DNA from: Prochlorococcus sp. AG-402-N23
GTDB taxonomy: Bacteria; Cyanobacteriota; Cyanobacteriia; PCC-6307; Cyanobiaceae
DNA: 64,000 nucleotides
NCBI GenBank assembly: GCA_003216355.1
Contig: QCIX01000004.1
Span: forward strand, 1 to 64,000
Direction of reading: 5' to 3'
Shown in pieces: positions 9,303 through 19,585 of this stretch (the first letter of the stretch is position 1; each line of letters starts with the position of its first letter). The position numbers were made by a program, and so were the translations under genes. The notes under the pieces are model-generated. The model was not told where the DNA came from. It ran no database searches and was given only the letters and a program-made list of their open reading frames with translations.

Positions 9303-10613
9303 ATGCATATTGTTGTCGTCGGACTGAGTCATCGCACGGCACCTGTGGAAGTGCGTGAGAAGTTAAGTATTCCTGACCAATCCATAACAGAATCATTAAA
9401 AGCATTAAAAGCTTTCTCTGATATATTAGAGGTGTCAATCTTAAGTACTTGTAATAGGCTAGAAATATATGCGCTAGTAAAGGATAAAAATACTGGAATT
9501 TCATCTATTAAAGAATTCATATCAGAATATTCTGGAATTATTTTTGAAGATTTAAATCCACATCTTTTTTGCTTTAGACAGGAAGAAGCAGTTTTGCATT
9601 TGATGAAAGTCTCGGCAGGACTCGATAGCCTTGTTTTAGGGGAAGGACAAATCCTTTCGCAAGTAAAAAAAATGATGAGATTAGGTCAAGAGAATCAATC
9701 TACTGGACCAATTCTTAATAGATTATTAACTCAATCAGTTAGTACAGGTAAAAAAGTAAGATCCGAAACAAATTTAGGAACTGGAGCCGTATCAATTAGT
9801 TCAGCAGCCGTAGAACTTGCCCAATTAAAAATTGGACAAGAAAAGGGTTTTGATAATCTTGTAAGTTTGGAATCAGAGAATGTTCTTGTTGTTGGCGCCG
9901 GACGAATGAGTAGGCTTTTAATAACTCATTTAAAATCAAAAGGATGTCATAAACTTATTCTTGTAAATAGAAATATTGATAGAGCATTAAATCTTGCTCT
10001 AGACTTCCCTGATTTAGAGATTGTTTGTAGAGGGTTAAACGAATTAGAAGAAAACATATCAATATCTACCATTGTTTTCACTAGTACTGCTTCTGAAGAG
10101 CCAATAATTGATCTCGCAAAAATTAAAAAATTAGATTTGAGTAATAGACTTAAATTTATTGATATTGGTGTACCGAGAAATATATCTAACGATGTCAAAC
10201 AACATGAATTTGTAAGTTCATTTGATGTGGATGACTTACAAGAGGTCGTTTCAAGAAATCAAGAATTTAGACAGAAAATAGCAAAAGAAGCGGAATCTTT
10301 AGTAGAAGAAGAAAGGATCATTTTTCTAGAATGGTGGGCAAGTTTAGAGGCGGTTCCAGTAATTAATAAATTAAGATCAGATCTAGAGTTAATTAGAAAA
10401 GAGGAATTGCAAAAAGCACTTAGTAGGATGGGACCAGATTTTTCGGCTCGAGAAAGAAAAGTTGTTGAAGCGCTGACTAAAGGAATTATCAATAAAATAC
10501 TTCATACGCCTGTTACCAAGTTAAGAAGTCCTCAATCAAGAGAAGAAAGACAAGTTTCTTTGAAAATCGTTGAAAAATTGTTTTCTTTGGTAGAAGAGGA
10601 CAAAAATAACTAA
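9303..10613 (+). CDS. hemA: Glutamyl-tRNA reductase
   Basis: A 436-residue enzyme that reduces glutamyl-tRNA(Glu) to glutamate-1-semialdehyde, the first committed step to haem and chlorophyll. The catalytic cysteine lies in LSTCNRLEIY near residues 48-57. The tRNA/active-site stretch GLDSLVLGEGQILSQVK follows, then the NADP-binding motif VVGAGRMSRLL near residue 198. The C-terminal dimerisation helix region ends in a short acidic tail. Spacing suggests co-transcription with glpX. Confidence 0.97.
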   Translation: MHIVVVGLSHRTAPVEVREKLSIPDQSITESLKALKAFSDILEVSILSTCNRLEIYALVKDKNTGISSIKEFISEYSGIIFEDLNPHLFCFRQEEAVLHLMKVSAGLDSLVLGEGQILSQVKKMMRLGQENQSTGPILNRLLTQSVSTGKKVRSETNLGTGAVSISSAAVELAQLKIGQEKGFDNLVSLESENVLVVGAGRMSRLLITHLKSKGCHKLILVNRNIDRALNLALDFPDLEIVCRGLNELEENISISTIVFTSTASEEPIIDLAKIKKLDLSNRLKFIDIGVPRNISNDVKQHEFVSSFDVDDLQEVVSRNQEFRQKIAKEAESLVEEERIIFLEWWASLEAVPVINKLRSDLELIRKEELQKALSRMGPDFSARERKVVEALTKGIINKILHTPVTKLRSPQSREERQVSLKIVEKLFSLVEEDKNN

Positions 10614-10743
10614 TTTTCCTTATTTTATATTAAGTTTTTATAGTGATTTATCGAAATACCATTGTAAACTGACCATTAGCATTTCTAAATATGCCCACAA
10701 TCAGCTACTTTAAATAGTTGTATATCTATCTCCATTAGATTGA

Positions 10744-12039
10744 ATGAAGCGTGTGTTGGCCATAATCCTCGGAGGAGGAAAAGGTTCTAGACTTTACCCT
10801 TTAACAAAAATGAGGGCTAAACCTGCTGTGCCGTTGGCAGGTAAGTATCGTTTAATAGATATCCCAATTAGTAATTGTATAAATTCAGGAATTGAAAAAA
10901 TGTACGTGTTGACCCAGTTCAATAGTGCATCTCTAAATAGACATATAGGAAGAACCTATAATTTAAATGGCCCTTTCGGCCAAGGATTTGTGGAGGTTTT
11001 AGCCGCGCAACAGACTCCTGATAGTCCTAAGTGGTTTGAAGGTACTGCCGATGCTGTAAGAAAATACCAATGGTTATTTCAAGAATGGGATGTTGATGAA
11101 TATTTAATATTGTCAGGAGATCAACTGTACAGAATGGACTACAGTTTATTTGTTCAACATCATAGAGATAATGGTGCTGACTTAACTGTTGCAGCATTGC
11201 CTGTTGATGAAGCTCAAGCAGAGGGTTTTGGCCTCATGAGAACAGACGATGTAGGAAATATAAAAGAATTCAGTGAAAAGCCCACTGGAGAGAAGTTGAA
11301 GGCAATGGCAGTAGATACTTCAAAATTTGGATTAAGTAAAGAGTCAGCTGCCGAAAAACCTTATCTAGCCTCTATGGGTATTTACGTTTTTAGCAGAAAT
11401 ACTCTTTTCGATCTTCTAAATAAATTTCCTAATTATACGGATTTTGGTAAGGACATAATTCCTGAAGCCCTCAATAGGGGCGATACTCTTAAAAGTTATG
11501 TATTCGATGATTATTGGGAAGATATCGGTACCATTGGAGCATTCTTTGAGTCAAACCTTGCTTTGACTGAGCAACCAAAACCTCCATTTAGTTTTTATGA
11601 TGAAAAATTTCCAATTTATACAAGACCTAGATATCTCCCCCCTTCTAAACTTGTAGATGCTCAAATTACTGATTCAATAGTTTGTGAAGGTACAATTTTA
11701 AAATCATGCAGTATTTTACATTGCGTTTTAGGTGTAAGAAGCAGGATTGAAAGTGATTCGGTTCTTGAGGATACTCTTGTTATGGGTGCCGATTTCTTTG
11801 AATCGCCAGAAGAGAGGATTGAATTAAGAAAAGGAGGAGGAACACCCCTTGGAGTAGGTGAAGGAACTACTGTAAAAAGAGCAATTCTTGATAAGAATAC
11901 AAGGATTGGTGATAATGTCGTAATCATTAATAAAGATCGAGTAGAAGAAGCAGATAAGCCAGAATTAGGCTTTTATATAAGAAATGGAATTGTTGTTGTA
12001 GTTAAAAATGCAACTATTGCAAACGGAACTGTTATTTAA
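10744..12039 (+). CDS. glgC: Glucose-1-phosphate adenylyltransferase (ADP-glucose pyrophosphorylase)
   Basis: A 431-residue nucleotidyltransferase making ADP-glucose for glycogen. The N-terminal activator/nucleotide motif is [14 protein letters not shown], followed by [20 protein letters not shown]. The substrate stretch [13 protein letters not shown] and the catalytic Asp in [10 protein letters not shown] are present, and a left-handed beta-helix C-terminal domain ends the protein. In the same window gpgS could also use an NDP-glucose donor, so this enzyme may feed both glycogen and glucosylglycerate; that link is inferred. Confidence 0.97.
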   Translation: MKRVLAIILGGGKGSRLYPLTKMRAKPAVPLAGKYRLIDIPISNCINSGIEKMYVLTQFNSASLNRHIGRTYNLNGPFGQGFVEVLAAQQTPDSPKWFEGTADAVRKYQWLFQEWDVDEYLILSGDQLYRMDYSLFVQHHRDNGADLTVAALPVDEAQAEGFGLMRTDDVGNIKEFSEKPTGEKLKAMAVDTSKFGLSKESAAEKPYLASMGIYVFSRNTLFDLLNKFPNYTDFGKDIIPEALNRGDTLKSYVFDDYWEDIGTIGAFFESNLALTEQPKPPFSFYDEKFPIYTRPRYLPPSKLVDAQITDSIVCEGTILKSCSILHCVLGVRSRIESDSVLEDTLVMGADFFESPEERIELRKGGGTPLGVGEGTTVKRAILDKNTRIGDNVVIINKDRVEEADKPELGFYIRNGIVVVVKNATIANGTVI

Positions 12040-12134
12040 ATCTTTTCGATCATTTTTCGCTGACATAAGTATATTTTTTGAGCAATTTTGTTGAGTTGCA
12101 TGCACACTATACTTATTGAGTTTTTTAATTTTTT

Positions 12135-13553
12135 ATGTCCAAGGCACATTTTGGTTTAATAGGTCTTGGTGTTATGGGCGAAAATTTAGTTCTTAACGCA
12201 GAGAGAAATGGATTTTCTAGTGTAGTTTTCAATAGGACTTTCTCAAAAACTGAAGAATTTTTAAAAGGTCGTGGCCTTGGGAAGAATATAGAGGGAGCTG
12301 AAACTCTTCAAGAATTTGTTAATAAGCTAGAAAGACCTAGAAGAATTCTAATGATGGTAAAAGCTGGACCTTCAACAGATGCTGTTATAGATAATATTTC
12401 TGGATACCTCGAGGAAGGAGATTTATTAATAGATGGCGGTAATTCTCAATTTAAAGATACAGAAAGAAGGGTAAATACTCTTGAAAGTAAAAGTTTTGGA
12501 TATATTGGAATGGGAGTCTCAGGTGGTGCCAAAGGAGCTCTAGAAGGGCCAAGTATGATGCCTGGCGGCACTAAGGGCTCATATGATGCAATAGAAAGCT
12601 TATTAACCAAAATGGCTGCCAAAGTTGAAGACGGACCATGTGTTGCATATGTTGGTCCAGGAGGCTCAGGTCATTTTGTAAAAACTGTTCATAACGGAAT
12701 TGAATATGGAATTGAACAAATACTCGCAGAAGCTTATGACCTTATGAAGAGAGTAAAAGGTATGAATGGACAGCAGATGTCAGAGGTATTTGGTATTTGG
12801 AATAATACTGATGAATTAGCTTCTTATCTTGTTGAAATAACAGAGATTTGTCTAAATACAAAAGATGAGATAACTGGAGATGATGTTGTGGAAAAAATAT
12901 TAGATAAAGCTGGCCAGAAAGGTACTGGGTTATGGACTGTTGTAAGTGCTTTAGAACTGGGGGTATCAGTCCCAACTATTTATGCATCTTTAAATGCAAG
13001 AGTAATGAGTTCTTTAAAAGAGCAACGTAGTGAGATTGAAAAAACTATTCCATCTAAAGAGATAGAGGATTTTGATTTAGGAAATATATCAGATGGAATG
13101 AAGCCTTTATTTGATTCAGTAGTCCTTGCCACAATTGCTAGCTATGCCCAAGGTATGGATATTTTAAGAGAAGCATCTGCAGTATATAACTATGGTTTGA
13201 ATATGCCATCAATTGCTCAAATCTGGAAGGGTGGTTGCATAATTAGATCAAAATTATTAAGTAAAATTCAAGATGCTTATAACAAAGATCCTAATCTAAA
13301 AAATCTAATTTTTGATGATTGGTTCAATAATGAAATTGCTACAAGATTAGATAACTTAGCTAAAGTAGTTTCTTTATCCACAAAGGCAGGTATACCAGTC
13401 CCATGTCTATCCAGTACTCTAGATTATTTGAATAGTTATAGAACCAATAGACTTCCTCAGAATCTTGTTCAGGCAATGAGAGACTGTTTTGGCTCGCATA
13501 CATATGAAAGAGTTGATAAGGAAGGTAGTTTTCATACTGAATGGATGAAATGA
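12135..13553 (+). CDS. gnd: 6-phosphogluconate dehydrogenase (decarboxylating)
   Basis: A 472-residue enzyme of the oxidative pentose phosphate pathway, yielding ribulose 5-phosphate, CO2 and NADPH. The N-terminal Rossmann motif is GLIGLGVMGENLVLNAERNG, the substrate signature is DGGNSQFKDTERR, and the catalytic Lys region GGSGHFVKTVHNGIEYG lies near residue 177. Length is normal. Its TGA overlaps the likely ATG of pgl (ATGA), so the two consecutive pathway enzymes are translationally coupled. Confidence 0.97.
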   Translation: MSKAHFGLIGLGVMGENLVLNAERNGFSSVVFNRTFSKTEEFLKGRGLGKNIEGAETLQEFVNKLERPRRILMMVKAGPSTDAVIDNISGYLEEGDLLIDGGNSQFKDTERRVNTLESKSFGYIGMGVSGGAKGALEGPSMMPGGTKGSYDAIESLLTKMAAKVEDGPCVAYVGPGGSGHFVKTVHNGIEYGIEQILAEAYDLMKRVKGMNGQQMSEVFGIWNNTDELASYLVEITEICLNTKDEITGDDVVEKILDKAGQKGTGLWTVVSALELGVSVPTIYASLNARVMSSLKEQRSEIEKTIPSKEIEDFDLGNISDGMKPLFDSVVLATIASYAQGMDILREASAVYNYGLNMPSIAQIWKGGCIIRSKLLSKIQDAYNKDPNLKNLIFDDWFNNEIATRLDNLAKVVSLSTKAGIPVPCLSSTLDYLNSYRTNRLPQNLVQAMRDCFGSHTYERVDKEGSFHTEWMK

Positions 13554-14278
13554 TTGAAAAGGTCAAAAATGGATACACCATAAACATATATAAAGACAAG
13601 TTAGAATTATCAAAAGAGGTTTTTAAGTTTATTGAAAGTCAAATTATTCATACTTTAAAAAAGAAAGACAGATTCATATTTTGTGTAAGTGGAGGATCAA
13701 CGCCTAAATCTGTGTATCAGCTCTTATCAAATAGTGATCTTAGATGGGATATGGTTGACGTCTTTTTAGGAGATGAAAGATGTGTTGATCCAAATTCAGA
13801 TTTAAGTAACTCGTTAATGTTGAAAAATTCATTGTTAACTAATTTTGGATCTAGAGCTTTTTTTTATGAAATTTTCAATAATTTAAAGGCTGATGATGAA
13901 GCTACAAAAAATCAATTTATTTCTAAATTACTTGAAAAATGCGGATCAAACTCTCCATTCTTTGATTTAACTTTATTAGGTCTTGGAGACGATGGTCATA
14001 CAGCTTCACTATTTCCTTATCAAAAAAATAATAATGTAGACGATTTTGTGATTTTTAATGAAGGTAAAGGATTAAAAAGAATTTCATTAACTCCAAAGGT
14101 CCTTTCAGCCTCATCAAAGATAATATTTTTGGTTAGTGGTGCTTCTAAAAGAATTGCCCTTGAGAGGTTATTAGATGAAAATGAGCCTTCCGATAGAACA
14201 CCATCAAAATTAATAAAATCCATTAATCAAATTTCAATATTTTGTGATCAAGAATCAGCAAAAGAATTAGAAATTTAG
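13550..14278 (+). CDS. pgl: 6-phosphogluconolactonase
   Basis: About 242 residues of the SOL/NagB-like lactonase family, hydrolysing 6-phosphogluconolactone. Motifs are FCVSGGSTPKSVYQLL, DVFLGDERCVDPNSDLSNS and LLGLGDDGHTASLFP. I favour the ATG at 13550, which forms ATGA with the gnd stop; an ATG at 13541 gives three more residues. The catalytic steps encoded by pgl and gnd are consecutive, matching their order in an operon. Confidence 0.94.
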   Translation: MIEKVKNGYTINIYKDKLELSKEVFKFIESQIIHTLKKKDRFIFCVSGGSTPKSVYQLLSNSDLRWDMVDVFLGDERCVDPNSDLSNSLMLKNSLLTNFGSRAFFYEIFNNLKADDEATKNQFISKLLEKCGSNSPFFDLTLLGLGDDGHTASLFPYQKNNNVDDFVIFNEGKGLKRISLTPKVLSASSKIIFLVSGASKRIALERLLDENEPSDRTPSKLIKSINQISIFCDQESAKELEI

Positions 14279-14308
14279 TTATAGTCTAAAAATAATTAAA
14301 ATTATTTA

Positions 14309-14857
14309 ATGAGTAAGACAAAATTTTTATTCCAGAAAAAGGAATTTGATGGTTGGAAAACATTAAATGATACTGTTATGGGCGGATCAAGTTCAGCTTT
14401 TTGTGAAATTTCAAATTCTGGTTTGTTATTAAAGGGTAATATTGTAGAGAAAGCAGGAGGATTTGTTAGTTGTAGATCCTCTATATATAAACCTTCTTTA
14501 GATGTTTCTGAATATTCATCCTTTGAATTAAATATTGATGGACAAGGAAGAACTTTTAAATTTGCGGTCGCTTGTGAAGATGCTTTACTTGGACTTACCG
14601 AGTTTATTCCGGGTGGTCTCAGGTGGATTAAATCATTCCCAACAAAAAGATTCGGAACAACAAATGTTCAAATTTCTTTTAGTGAGCTTAAACCTTCAGT
14701 AAGAGCTAATAAAGTACGTTTTCCATTTAAATTCAAGCCATCTAAAATTAAAAGATTGCAACTACTACACTCTAAGTTCGGTGATGATGGGTTACTTAAT
14801 AATGAGTTTAAAGAGGGCCCAATAAAAGTTTTAATTAAATCAATAAGTGTTATTTGA
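14309..14857 (+). CDS. CIA30 family protein
   Basis: A 182-residue protein with the CIA30 (complex I intermediate-associated protein 30) signature: FDGWKTLNDTVMGGSSSAF near residue 14, then the beta-sandwich stretch KAGGFVSCRSS and a later DGQGRTFKFAVACED. The fold resembles carbohydrate-binding modules. In mitochondria the family acts in complex I assembly; the cyanobacterial role is not established. The following gene overlaps its end by 11 bases. Confidence 0.85.
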   Translation: MSKTKFLFQKKEFDGWKTLNDTVMGGSSSAFCEISNSGLLLKGNIVEKAGGFVSCRSSIYKPSLDVSEYSSFELNIDGQGRTFKFAVACEDALLGLTEFIPGGLRWIKSFPTKRFGTTNVQISFSELKPSVRANKVRFPFKFKPSKIKRLQLLHSKFGDDGLLNNEFKEGPIKVLIKSISVI

Positions 14858-15233
14858 AAATCAACCTAAAAATATAGAGAGTTTAATCGCTAAGTCAGCA
14901 GATTTAATAAATAAACCTTTTATTCATTCTGTCGTAAAAGTAAATGGTGAATACGAATTCGAAGAAGAAGATATTGATTTGACGGTTAATATCTTATGTC
15001 GAGATAAAGAAGGTAAAAGATTAGAAATTTATGATCTTGAATTAGAACTTTTTAAATCAAATAAAGAGTTGGTTTTGGTTATCTCTAAGCTTAATTTTCC
15101 CGATGAACCAATATTATGGTGTGGAGTTAAAACATTATGGATGGATAGCAATAATGGGAAAAAATGTAACTCACCAAAATACAGCGCTAGATTAGAGAAT
15201 CTAGCAAATAGGATAAAGAGTTTTATTGATTAA
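14847..15233 (+). CDS. Conserved-looking hypothetical protein, 128 aa
   Basis: An acidic, mostly soluble 128-residue protein without a motif I recognise. It starts at a GTG inside the end of the CIA30 gene (11-base overlap) and is therefore probably translated in tandem with it. The centre has alternating charged and hydrophobic strands (EYEFEEEDIDLTVNILC, then LELELFKSNKELVLVISKL), suggesting a small beta-rich domain. It faces ilvD convergently. Confidence 0.7.
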   Translation: MLFENQPKNIESLIAKSADLINKPFIHSVVKVNGEYEFEEEDIDLTVNILCRDKEGKRLEIYDLELELFKSNKELVLVISKLNFPDEPILWCGVKTLWMDSNNGKKCNSPKYSARLENLANRIKSFID

Positions 15234-15254
15234 ACAAATAAACTTTAGGCGGAT

Positions 15255-16928
15255 TTATAAATCAGTAACTGCCCCTAAACTTGATGTGCTCACGATCCTA
15301 GAATATTTTGAAAGTATCCCTCTTTTGTATTTTTGTGAAGGTTTTACCCAATCTTTTTTCCTTTTTTCTAATTCTTCGTCAGATAAATTAACTTCAATTA
15401 ATTGTTTTACAGCATCAACGGTAATCAAATCACCTTCTTTTATTAGAGCAATATTTCCGCCAACAGCAGCCTCTGGAGCTATGTGGCCAACAACAAGCCC
15501 ATAAGTACCGCCGCTAAATCTACCATCAGTAATTAAAGCCACCTTCTCTCCGAGTCCTTGACCAACAATTGCAGATGTTGGAGCCAACATCTCTCTCATG
15601 CCTGGCCCTCCTACAGGGCCTTCGTTCCTAATGACAACAACATCACCTGCTTTGATGTTGTTACTTAAAATTGATTTTAAACAATCCTCTTCACTTTCGA
15701 ATATCTTTGCAGGACCTGTTAAAACAGGATTCTTTACTCCGCTAATTTTTGCTACAGAACCTTCGCTTGCTAAGTTACCTTTTAAAATTGCTAAATGTCC
15801 TTTGTTATACAGAGGGTTATCTATGTCTCTGATAACAGTTTGATTTAGTGGAGGCTTATCTGGAATATTCTGTAAGTATTCTGTTATTGTTTTACCTTCA
15901 ATGTTTTTACATTCACCATGAATTAATCCTGCATTCAAAAGTATTTTCATTACTTGTGGAATCCCGCCTGCATTATGAAGATCCACCGTCACATATTTAC
16001 CACTCGGTTTAAGGTCACATATAACGGGTACTTTTTGTCTGATTCTCTCAAAATCATTTATGTTGATATCTATTCCTGCAGTATTCGCAATAGCTAAGAT
16101 GTGCAATACCGCATTTGTTGATCCGCCAATTGCCATAATTACTGATATTGCATTTTCAAATGCTTTCTTAGTCATTAGGTCTAGAGGTCTTATATCTTTT
16201 TCTATTGCGGAAACTAATATCTGAGCACTTTTGTCTGCACTTAGTTCTTTTTCAAGATCTTCAGCAGCCATAGTGGAACTGTGAGGAAGACTTAACCCTA
16301 ATACTTCAATAACCGCAGACATTGTATTAGCTGTAAACATCCCTCCACAGCTACCAGCACCAGGAATACAATTTTTCTCAACTTGGATTAGCCTTTCTTC
16401 ATTAATTTTGCCTGATGTTAATTGTCCAACAGCTTCAAATGCACTAACAACAGTAAGATCTTCTCCATGCAATTTCCCAGGCTTTATTGTCCCTCCATAA
16501 ATGAAAATTGAGGGAATATTCATTCTTGCAATCGCAATCATGGCACCCGGCATATTTTTGTCACATCCACCTATAGCAAGTACTCCATCCATACTCTGAG
16601 CATTGCATGCTGTTTCGATTGAATCAGCAATAACTTCTCTTGAAACTAGGGAATATTTCATGCCCTCTGTTCCCATAGAAATGCCATCACTTACTGTGAT
16701 CGTTCCAAACATTTGAGGCATCGCACCGGATCTTTTTATTGACTCTTCAGCTTTGAGAGCTAACTTATTTAAACCTATATTGCATGGTGTTATGGTGCTG
16801 TATCCATTTGCAACTCCAATAATAGGTTTATTAAAATCTTCATCATTAAATCCAACAGCTCTTAACATTGATCTGTTAGGGGATCTTTGCACACCTTGGG
16901 TTATTGCAGATGATCTGAGTTTATTCAT
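15255..16928 (-). CDS. ilvD: Dihydroxy-acid dehydratase
   Basis: A 557-residue Fe-S dehydratase of branched-chain amino acid synthesis, converting dihydroxy-isovalerate and -methylvalerate to the keto acids. Family signatures are [18 protein letters not shown] near residue 123 and [16 protein letters not shown] near 190, both carrying cluster cysteines, and [19 protein letters not shown] near the C-terminus. Length is normal. leuB at 27 kb belongs to the neighbouring leucine branch but is not in the same operon. Confidence 0.97.
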   Translation of the reverse strand: MNKLRSSAITQGVQRSPNRSMLRAVGFNDEDFNKPIIGVANGYSTITPCNIGLNKLALKAEESIKRSGAMPQMFGTITVSDGISMGTEGMKYSLVSREVIADSIETACNAQSMDGVLAIGGCDKNMPGAMIAIARMNIPSIFIYGGTIKPGKLHGEDLTVVSAFEAVGQLTSGKINEERLIQVEKNCIPGAGSCGGMFTANTMSAVIEVLGLSLPHSSTMAAEDLEKELSADKSAQILVSAIEKDIRPLDLMTKKAFENAISVIMAIGGSTNAVLHILAIANTAGIDININDFERIRQKVPVICDLKPSGKYVTVDLHNAGGIPQVMKILLNAGLIHGECKNIEGKTITEYLQNIPDKPPLNQTVIRDIDNPLYNKGHLAILKGNLASEGSVAKISGVKNPVLTGPAKIFESEEDCLKSILSNNIKAGDVVVIRNEGPVGGPGMREMLAPTSAIVGQGLGEKVALITDGRFSGGTYGLVVGHIAPEAAVGGNIALIKEGDLITVDAVKQLIEVNLSDEELEKRKKDWVKPSQKYKRGILSKYSRIVSTSSLGAVTDL

Positions 16929-16951
16929 ATTATTTGAAAACCTTTTTTATT

Positions 16952-17242
16952 CTATTGCCCCAACTCTTCAAGTTGCTTCCTCACATCAGCAATTGCAGAA
17001 TTAAGTTGCTCAACTTTCTTCTCCAGGTTCTCTCCTCCAACATCATTTATATTTTCATTTGAATAAATCGCTTCAGATCCGTCTTGAATTCTGGAGGAAT
17101 ACATCATTGCTTTTTGTTTTTTTTCTTCTTTTCTTTTGTCTGCTTCGGATATTAACCACCAAGCTAGACCTGCAGCTCCAATAAAAGCACCGCTTATTAA
17201 TGATAAAAGATTATTTGAAGACGAATCTCTGTATTCAGACAT
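16952..17242 (-). CDS. Small membrane protein with charged tail, 96 aa
   Basis: The N-terminus has a single hydrophobic helix (about residues 12-31, LLSLISGAFIGAAGLAWWLI), followed by a lysine-rich stretch and a C-terminal coiled-coil-like segment from NLEKKVEQLNSAIADVRKQL. The likely topology is an N-terminal anchor with a cytoplasmic helical tail. It lies between upp and ilvD on the same strand. I do not recognise a function. Confidence 0.75.
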   Translation of the reverse strand: MSEYRDSSSNNLLSLISGAFIGAAGLAWWLISEADKRKEEKKQKAMMYSSRIQDGSEAIYSNENINDVGGENLEKKVEQLNSAIADVRKQLEELGQ

Positions 17243-17271
17243 TGGTAAAATATTTACTCCTATATTCTATA

Positions 17272-17889
17272 TTAGTTCTTATCTCGAAATATAGTACTCA
17301 AACGCAATAAAGGATTCCCAATACCCGGGACTAATAATTTCGTTTTTTCATCTTCCTCATCAATGCAAGAGGTGTATATTACCTGATTAGGAAATAATTT
17401 CGCGATTTCATTTAACCCTTTATTTGAGCAAATAGCAGTTATTAACAAAATCCTATTGGAATTAACTCCTAATTTCTTTAATTTAATTAAAGTTTCTAAT
17501 GTTGTCGATTTTGTAGTTATTTGTTCCGAATAAAAAATAACTCCTTCATTTGATTCAATAGTTTTAGGAAGTTCTCCTAATGAAAGAGTTGCATTAGGAA
17601 TTACCTCTTTAGATCCAAACCAAAGAGATAAACCTTCGGGCAACATTGCGAGCACTTTTATTGGATAATCATTATCAATAAAGAATCCATCTGCGCCCCC
17701 ATTATCAGTATTTACTATTTCTTTTTTATATGGCAGCCAATTACGTAATGCTTCATATGTAAGCCATTTTCCTAATTGTTCATGTCCTGTCGAGTACAAA
17801 ATATTTGGAGTATTTTTTTCTCGCAATATTGAAAGCCAATGTTTTATTAATGGATGAGGAGGAACAATAACCTTTAGTGACATTGCCAT
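17272..17889 (-). CDS. upp: Uracil phosphoribosyltransferase-like protein
   Basis: A 205-residue protein matching Upp at both ends. The N-terminus has VIVPPHPLIKHWLSILRE and the C-terminus has YTSCIDEEDEKTKLLVPGIG, the uracil-binding region. Upp converts uracil and PRPP to UMP in salvage. In the middle, where Upp normally has a PRPP loop of the type DPMLATGGS, I read SEQITTKST, which lacks the acidic residue and glycines. The protein may be catalytically altered. The family assignment is firm; activity is uncertain. Confidence 0.75.
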   Translation of the reverse strand: MAMSLKVIVPPHPLIKHWLSILREKNTPNILYSTGHEQLGKWLTYEALRNWLPYKKEIVNTDNGGADGFFIDNDYPIKVLAMLPEGLSLWFGSKEVIPNATLSLGELPKTIESNEGVIFYSEQITTKSTTLETLIKLKKLGVNSNRILLITAICSNKGLNEIAKLFPNQVIYTSCIDEEDEKTKLLVPGIGNPLLRLSTIFRDKN

Positions 17890-17952
17890 ATATTTTCCTT
17901 TAAGATACTCTTACAAACTTTAAATACTTAAGTTCTAAAATACAGTTTTATT

Positions 17953-18465
17953 ATGATTAAATCAATTGTTTTCCCTTCACTAAAAAATGCATTAATTGCA
18001 TTATTGCTTGTTGGAATTATATTTTTTAATTCTGTAAATTCTGCATGGGCTAAAAGACCCCCTGAGATTAGAAATCAACAAGACCTTAATTTAGAGCCAG
18101 ATATGCATGGTCAAGATTTAAGCGGTAACGAATACGTTAAGTTTGATTTGAATGGGTTTAATTTCAGTGATAGTAATTTAGAAGGCGCGGTATTCAATAA
18201 TAGTAAATTGCAAAACTCAAAGTTTACTGGAGCCAATTTAAGAGATGCACTAGCTTATGCAACAGACTTTACAGATGCAGATCTTTCGGACGTTAATTTT
18301 ACAAATGCTTTATTAATGGAGAGTAATTTTGAAGGAGCAAAAATAGATGGTGCAGATTTTACTGATGCTGTTCTTAGTCGTACACAACAAAAACAATTAT
18401 GTGCGATTGCTAATGGCACAAATAGTTCTACAGGAGAGAGTACAGAATATAGCTTAGGTTGTTAA
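17953..18465 (+). CDS. Secreted pentapeptide-repeat protein
   Basis: 170 residues. An N-terminal signal peptide (hydrophobic residues about 11-30, likely cleaved after NSAWA) precedes about sixteen consecutive pentapeptide repeats of the A(D/N)LXX type between roughly residues 55 and 137. Examples are GANLRDALAYATDFTDADLS. Such repeats form a right-handed quadrilateral beta-helix. Export to the periplasm or thylakoid lumen is likely. The CobW gene begins 9 bases after it, suggesting an operon. Confidence 0.88.
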   Translation: MIKSIVFPSLKNALIALLLVGIIFFNSVNSAWAKRPPEIRNQQDLNLEPDMHGQDLSGNEYVKFDLNGFNFSDSNLEGAVFNNSKLQNSKFTGANLRDALAYATDFTDADLSDVNFTNALLMESNFEGAKIDGADFTDAVLSRTQQKQLCAIANGTNSSTGESTEYSLGC

Positions 18466-18474
18466 TCATTAAGG

Positions 18475-19539
18475 ATGAAAAAAAAAATACCAGTAATAGT
18501 TGTTTCCGGTTTTCTTGGTTCAGGTAAAACAACTTTTCTTAGATATTTGTTAAAGGAGAGTAATAAAAAATTCGGTTTAATAATCAACGAATTTGGTGAT
18601 GTAGGAATTGACGGTGATTTGATTAAAAGTTGCGATAGATGTGATGAATCTGAAGAAAAATGCGTAATCGAATTAAATAATGGGTGTTTATGTTGTACTG
18701 TTCAAGATGATTTTGTTCCATCAATAAAAGCTCTTCTCGAATTTAATCCTCCTATTGAATCAATAATTATCGAAACAAGTGGCTTGGCACTACCAACTCC
18801 CTTAATTCAAGCACTTAACTGGCCTGAAATTAGATCTTCCATCTACCTTGATATTGTAGTTGGCATTGTAAATGGAGAGTCTATGCTTAATGGTTCACCA
18901 ATTAATGATCTAAATAAAATAACAAAACAATATAATGAAACAGATAAAATTGATCACAACGCTTCTATTGAAGAACTTTTTGAGGAACAACTCGAAGTCT
19001 CTGATATCGTTTTAGTCTCTAGATCAGATATCTTAAATAATCATCAATTTGATATTGTAAAAAATAAAATCCAGGGAAGTCTAAACTCATCTACACCAGT
19101 CCTTAAATCCAAGAATGGCGAAATTGATTTAAATTATCTTTTTGATTTTAATTTTAAAAAAGAGACTTATAAAGAATTTTTAACTGAAGAACATGACCAT
19201 AATCATGTTGAGCTTGTATCAGATTCATTTAAATTAAATTATTTCCTTGAAAAAAATGACTTTGAAAAGGAGATGTCAAAAATCTTGGATGAATTAAACA
19301 TTCTTCGAATAAAAGGACGTATTTGGATACCAAATAAATCATTGCCTTTACAAATACAAATTGTTGGAAAGAAAATTAATACTTGGTTTGAAGAAGCTCC
19401 AGACAATTGTTGGAGACCAAATGATAATGCTGGGCTTGAATTAGTAATAATTTCCTTTGATGAGAAATCTATAAAAACTTTCAATAGAAAAATTAAAGAG
19501 AAATTTAAGATTTTAAGTTACCCAAAAATAGCAATTTGA
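18475..19539 (+). CDS. CobW/COG0523 family metal-chaperone GTPase
   Basis: 354 residues. The P-loop GFLGSGKT is at residues 12-19, the switch-like GDVGIDGDLI follows, and the metal-binding GCLCC is at residues 70-74. A second cysteine cluster CDRCDESEEKC lies just before it. A short His-rich stretch EEHDHNHVE occurs near residue 238, ahead of the C-terminal CobW domain. Family members deliver zinc or cobalt to client proteins. No cobalamin genes lie nearby, so a zinc role is as likely as a cobalamin one. Confidence 0.88.
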   Translation: MKKKIPVIVVSGFLGSGKTTFLRYLLKESNKKFGLIINEFGDVGIDGDLIKSCDRCDESEEKCVIELNNGCLCCTVQDDFVPSIKALLEFNPPIESIIIETSGLALPTPLIQALNWPEIRSSIYLDIVVGIVNGESMLNGSPINDLNKITKQYNETDKIDHNASIEELFEEQLEVSDIVLVSRSDILNNHQFDIVKNKIQGSLNSSTPVLKSKNGEIDLNYLFDFNFKKETYKEFLTEEHDHNHVELVSDSFKLNYFLEKNDFEKEMSKILDELNILRIKGRIWIPNKSLPLQIQIVGKKINTWFEEAPDNCWRPNDNAGLELVIISFDEKSIKTFNRKIKEKFKILSYPKIAI

Positions 19540-19585
19540 CTTTATAGTTAGCTGTCGAGATACTTATTACAGTAGACAGCGCAAG

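Noticed and set aside
15226-15504. 92-aa plus-strand frame at the ilvD 3' end
   Set aside because: It runs antisense to the conserved ilvD C-terminus and has no start context.
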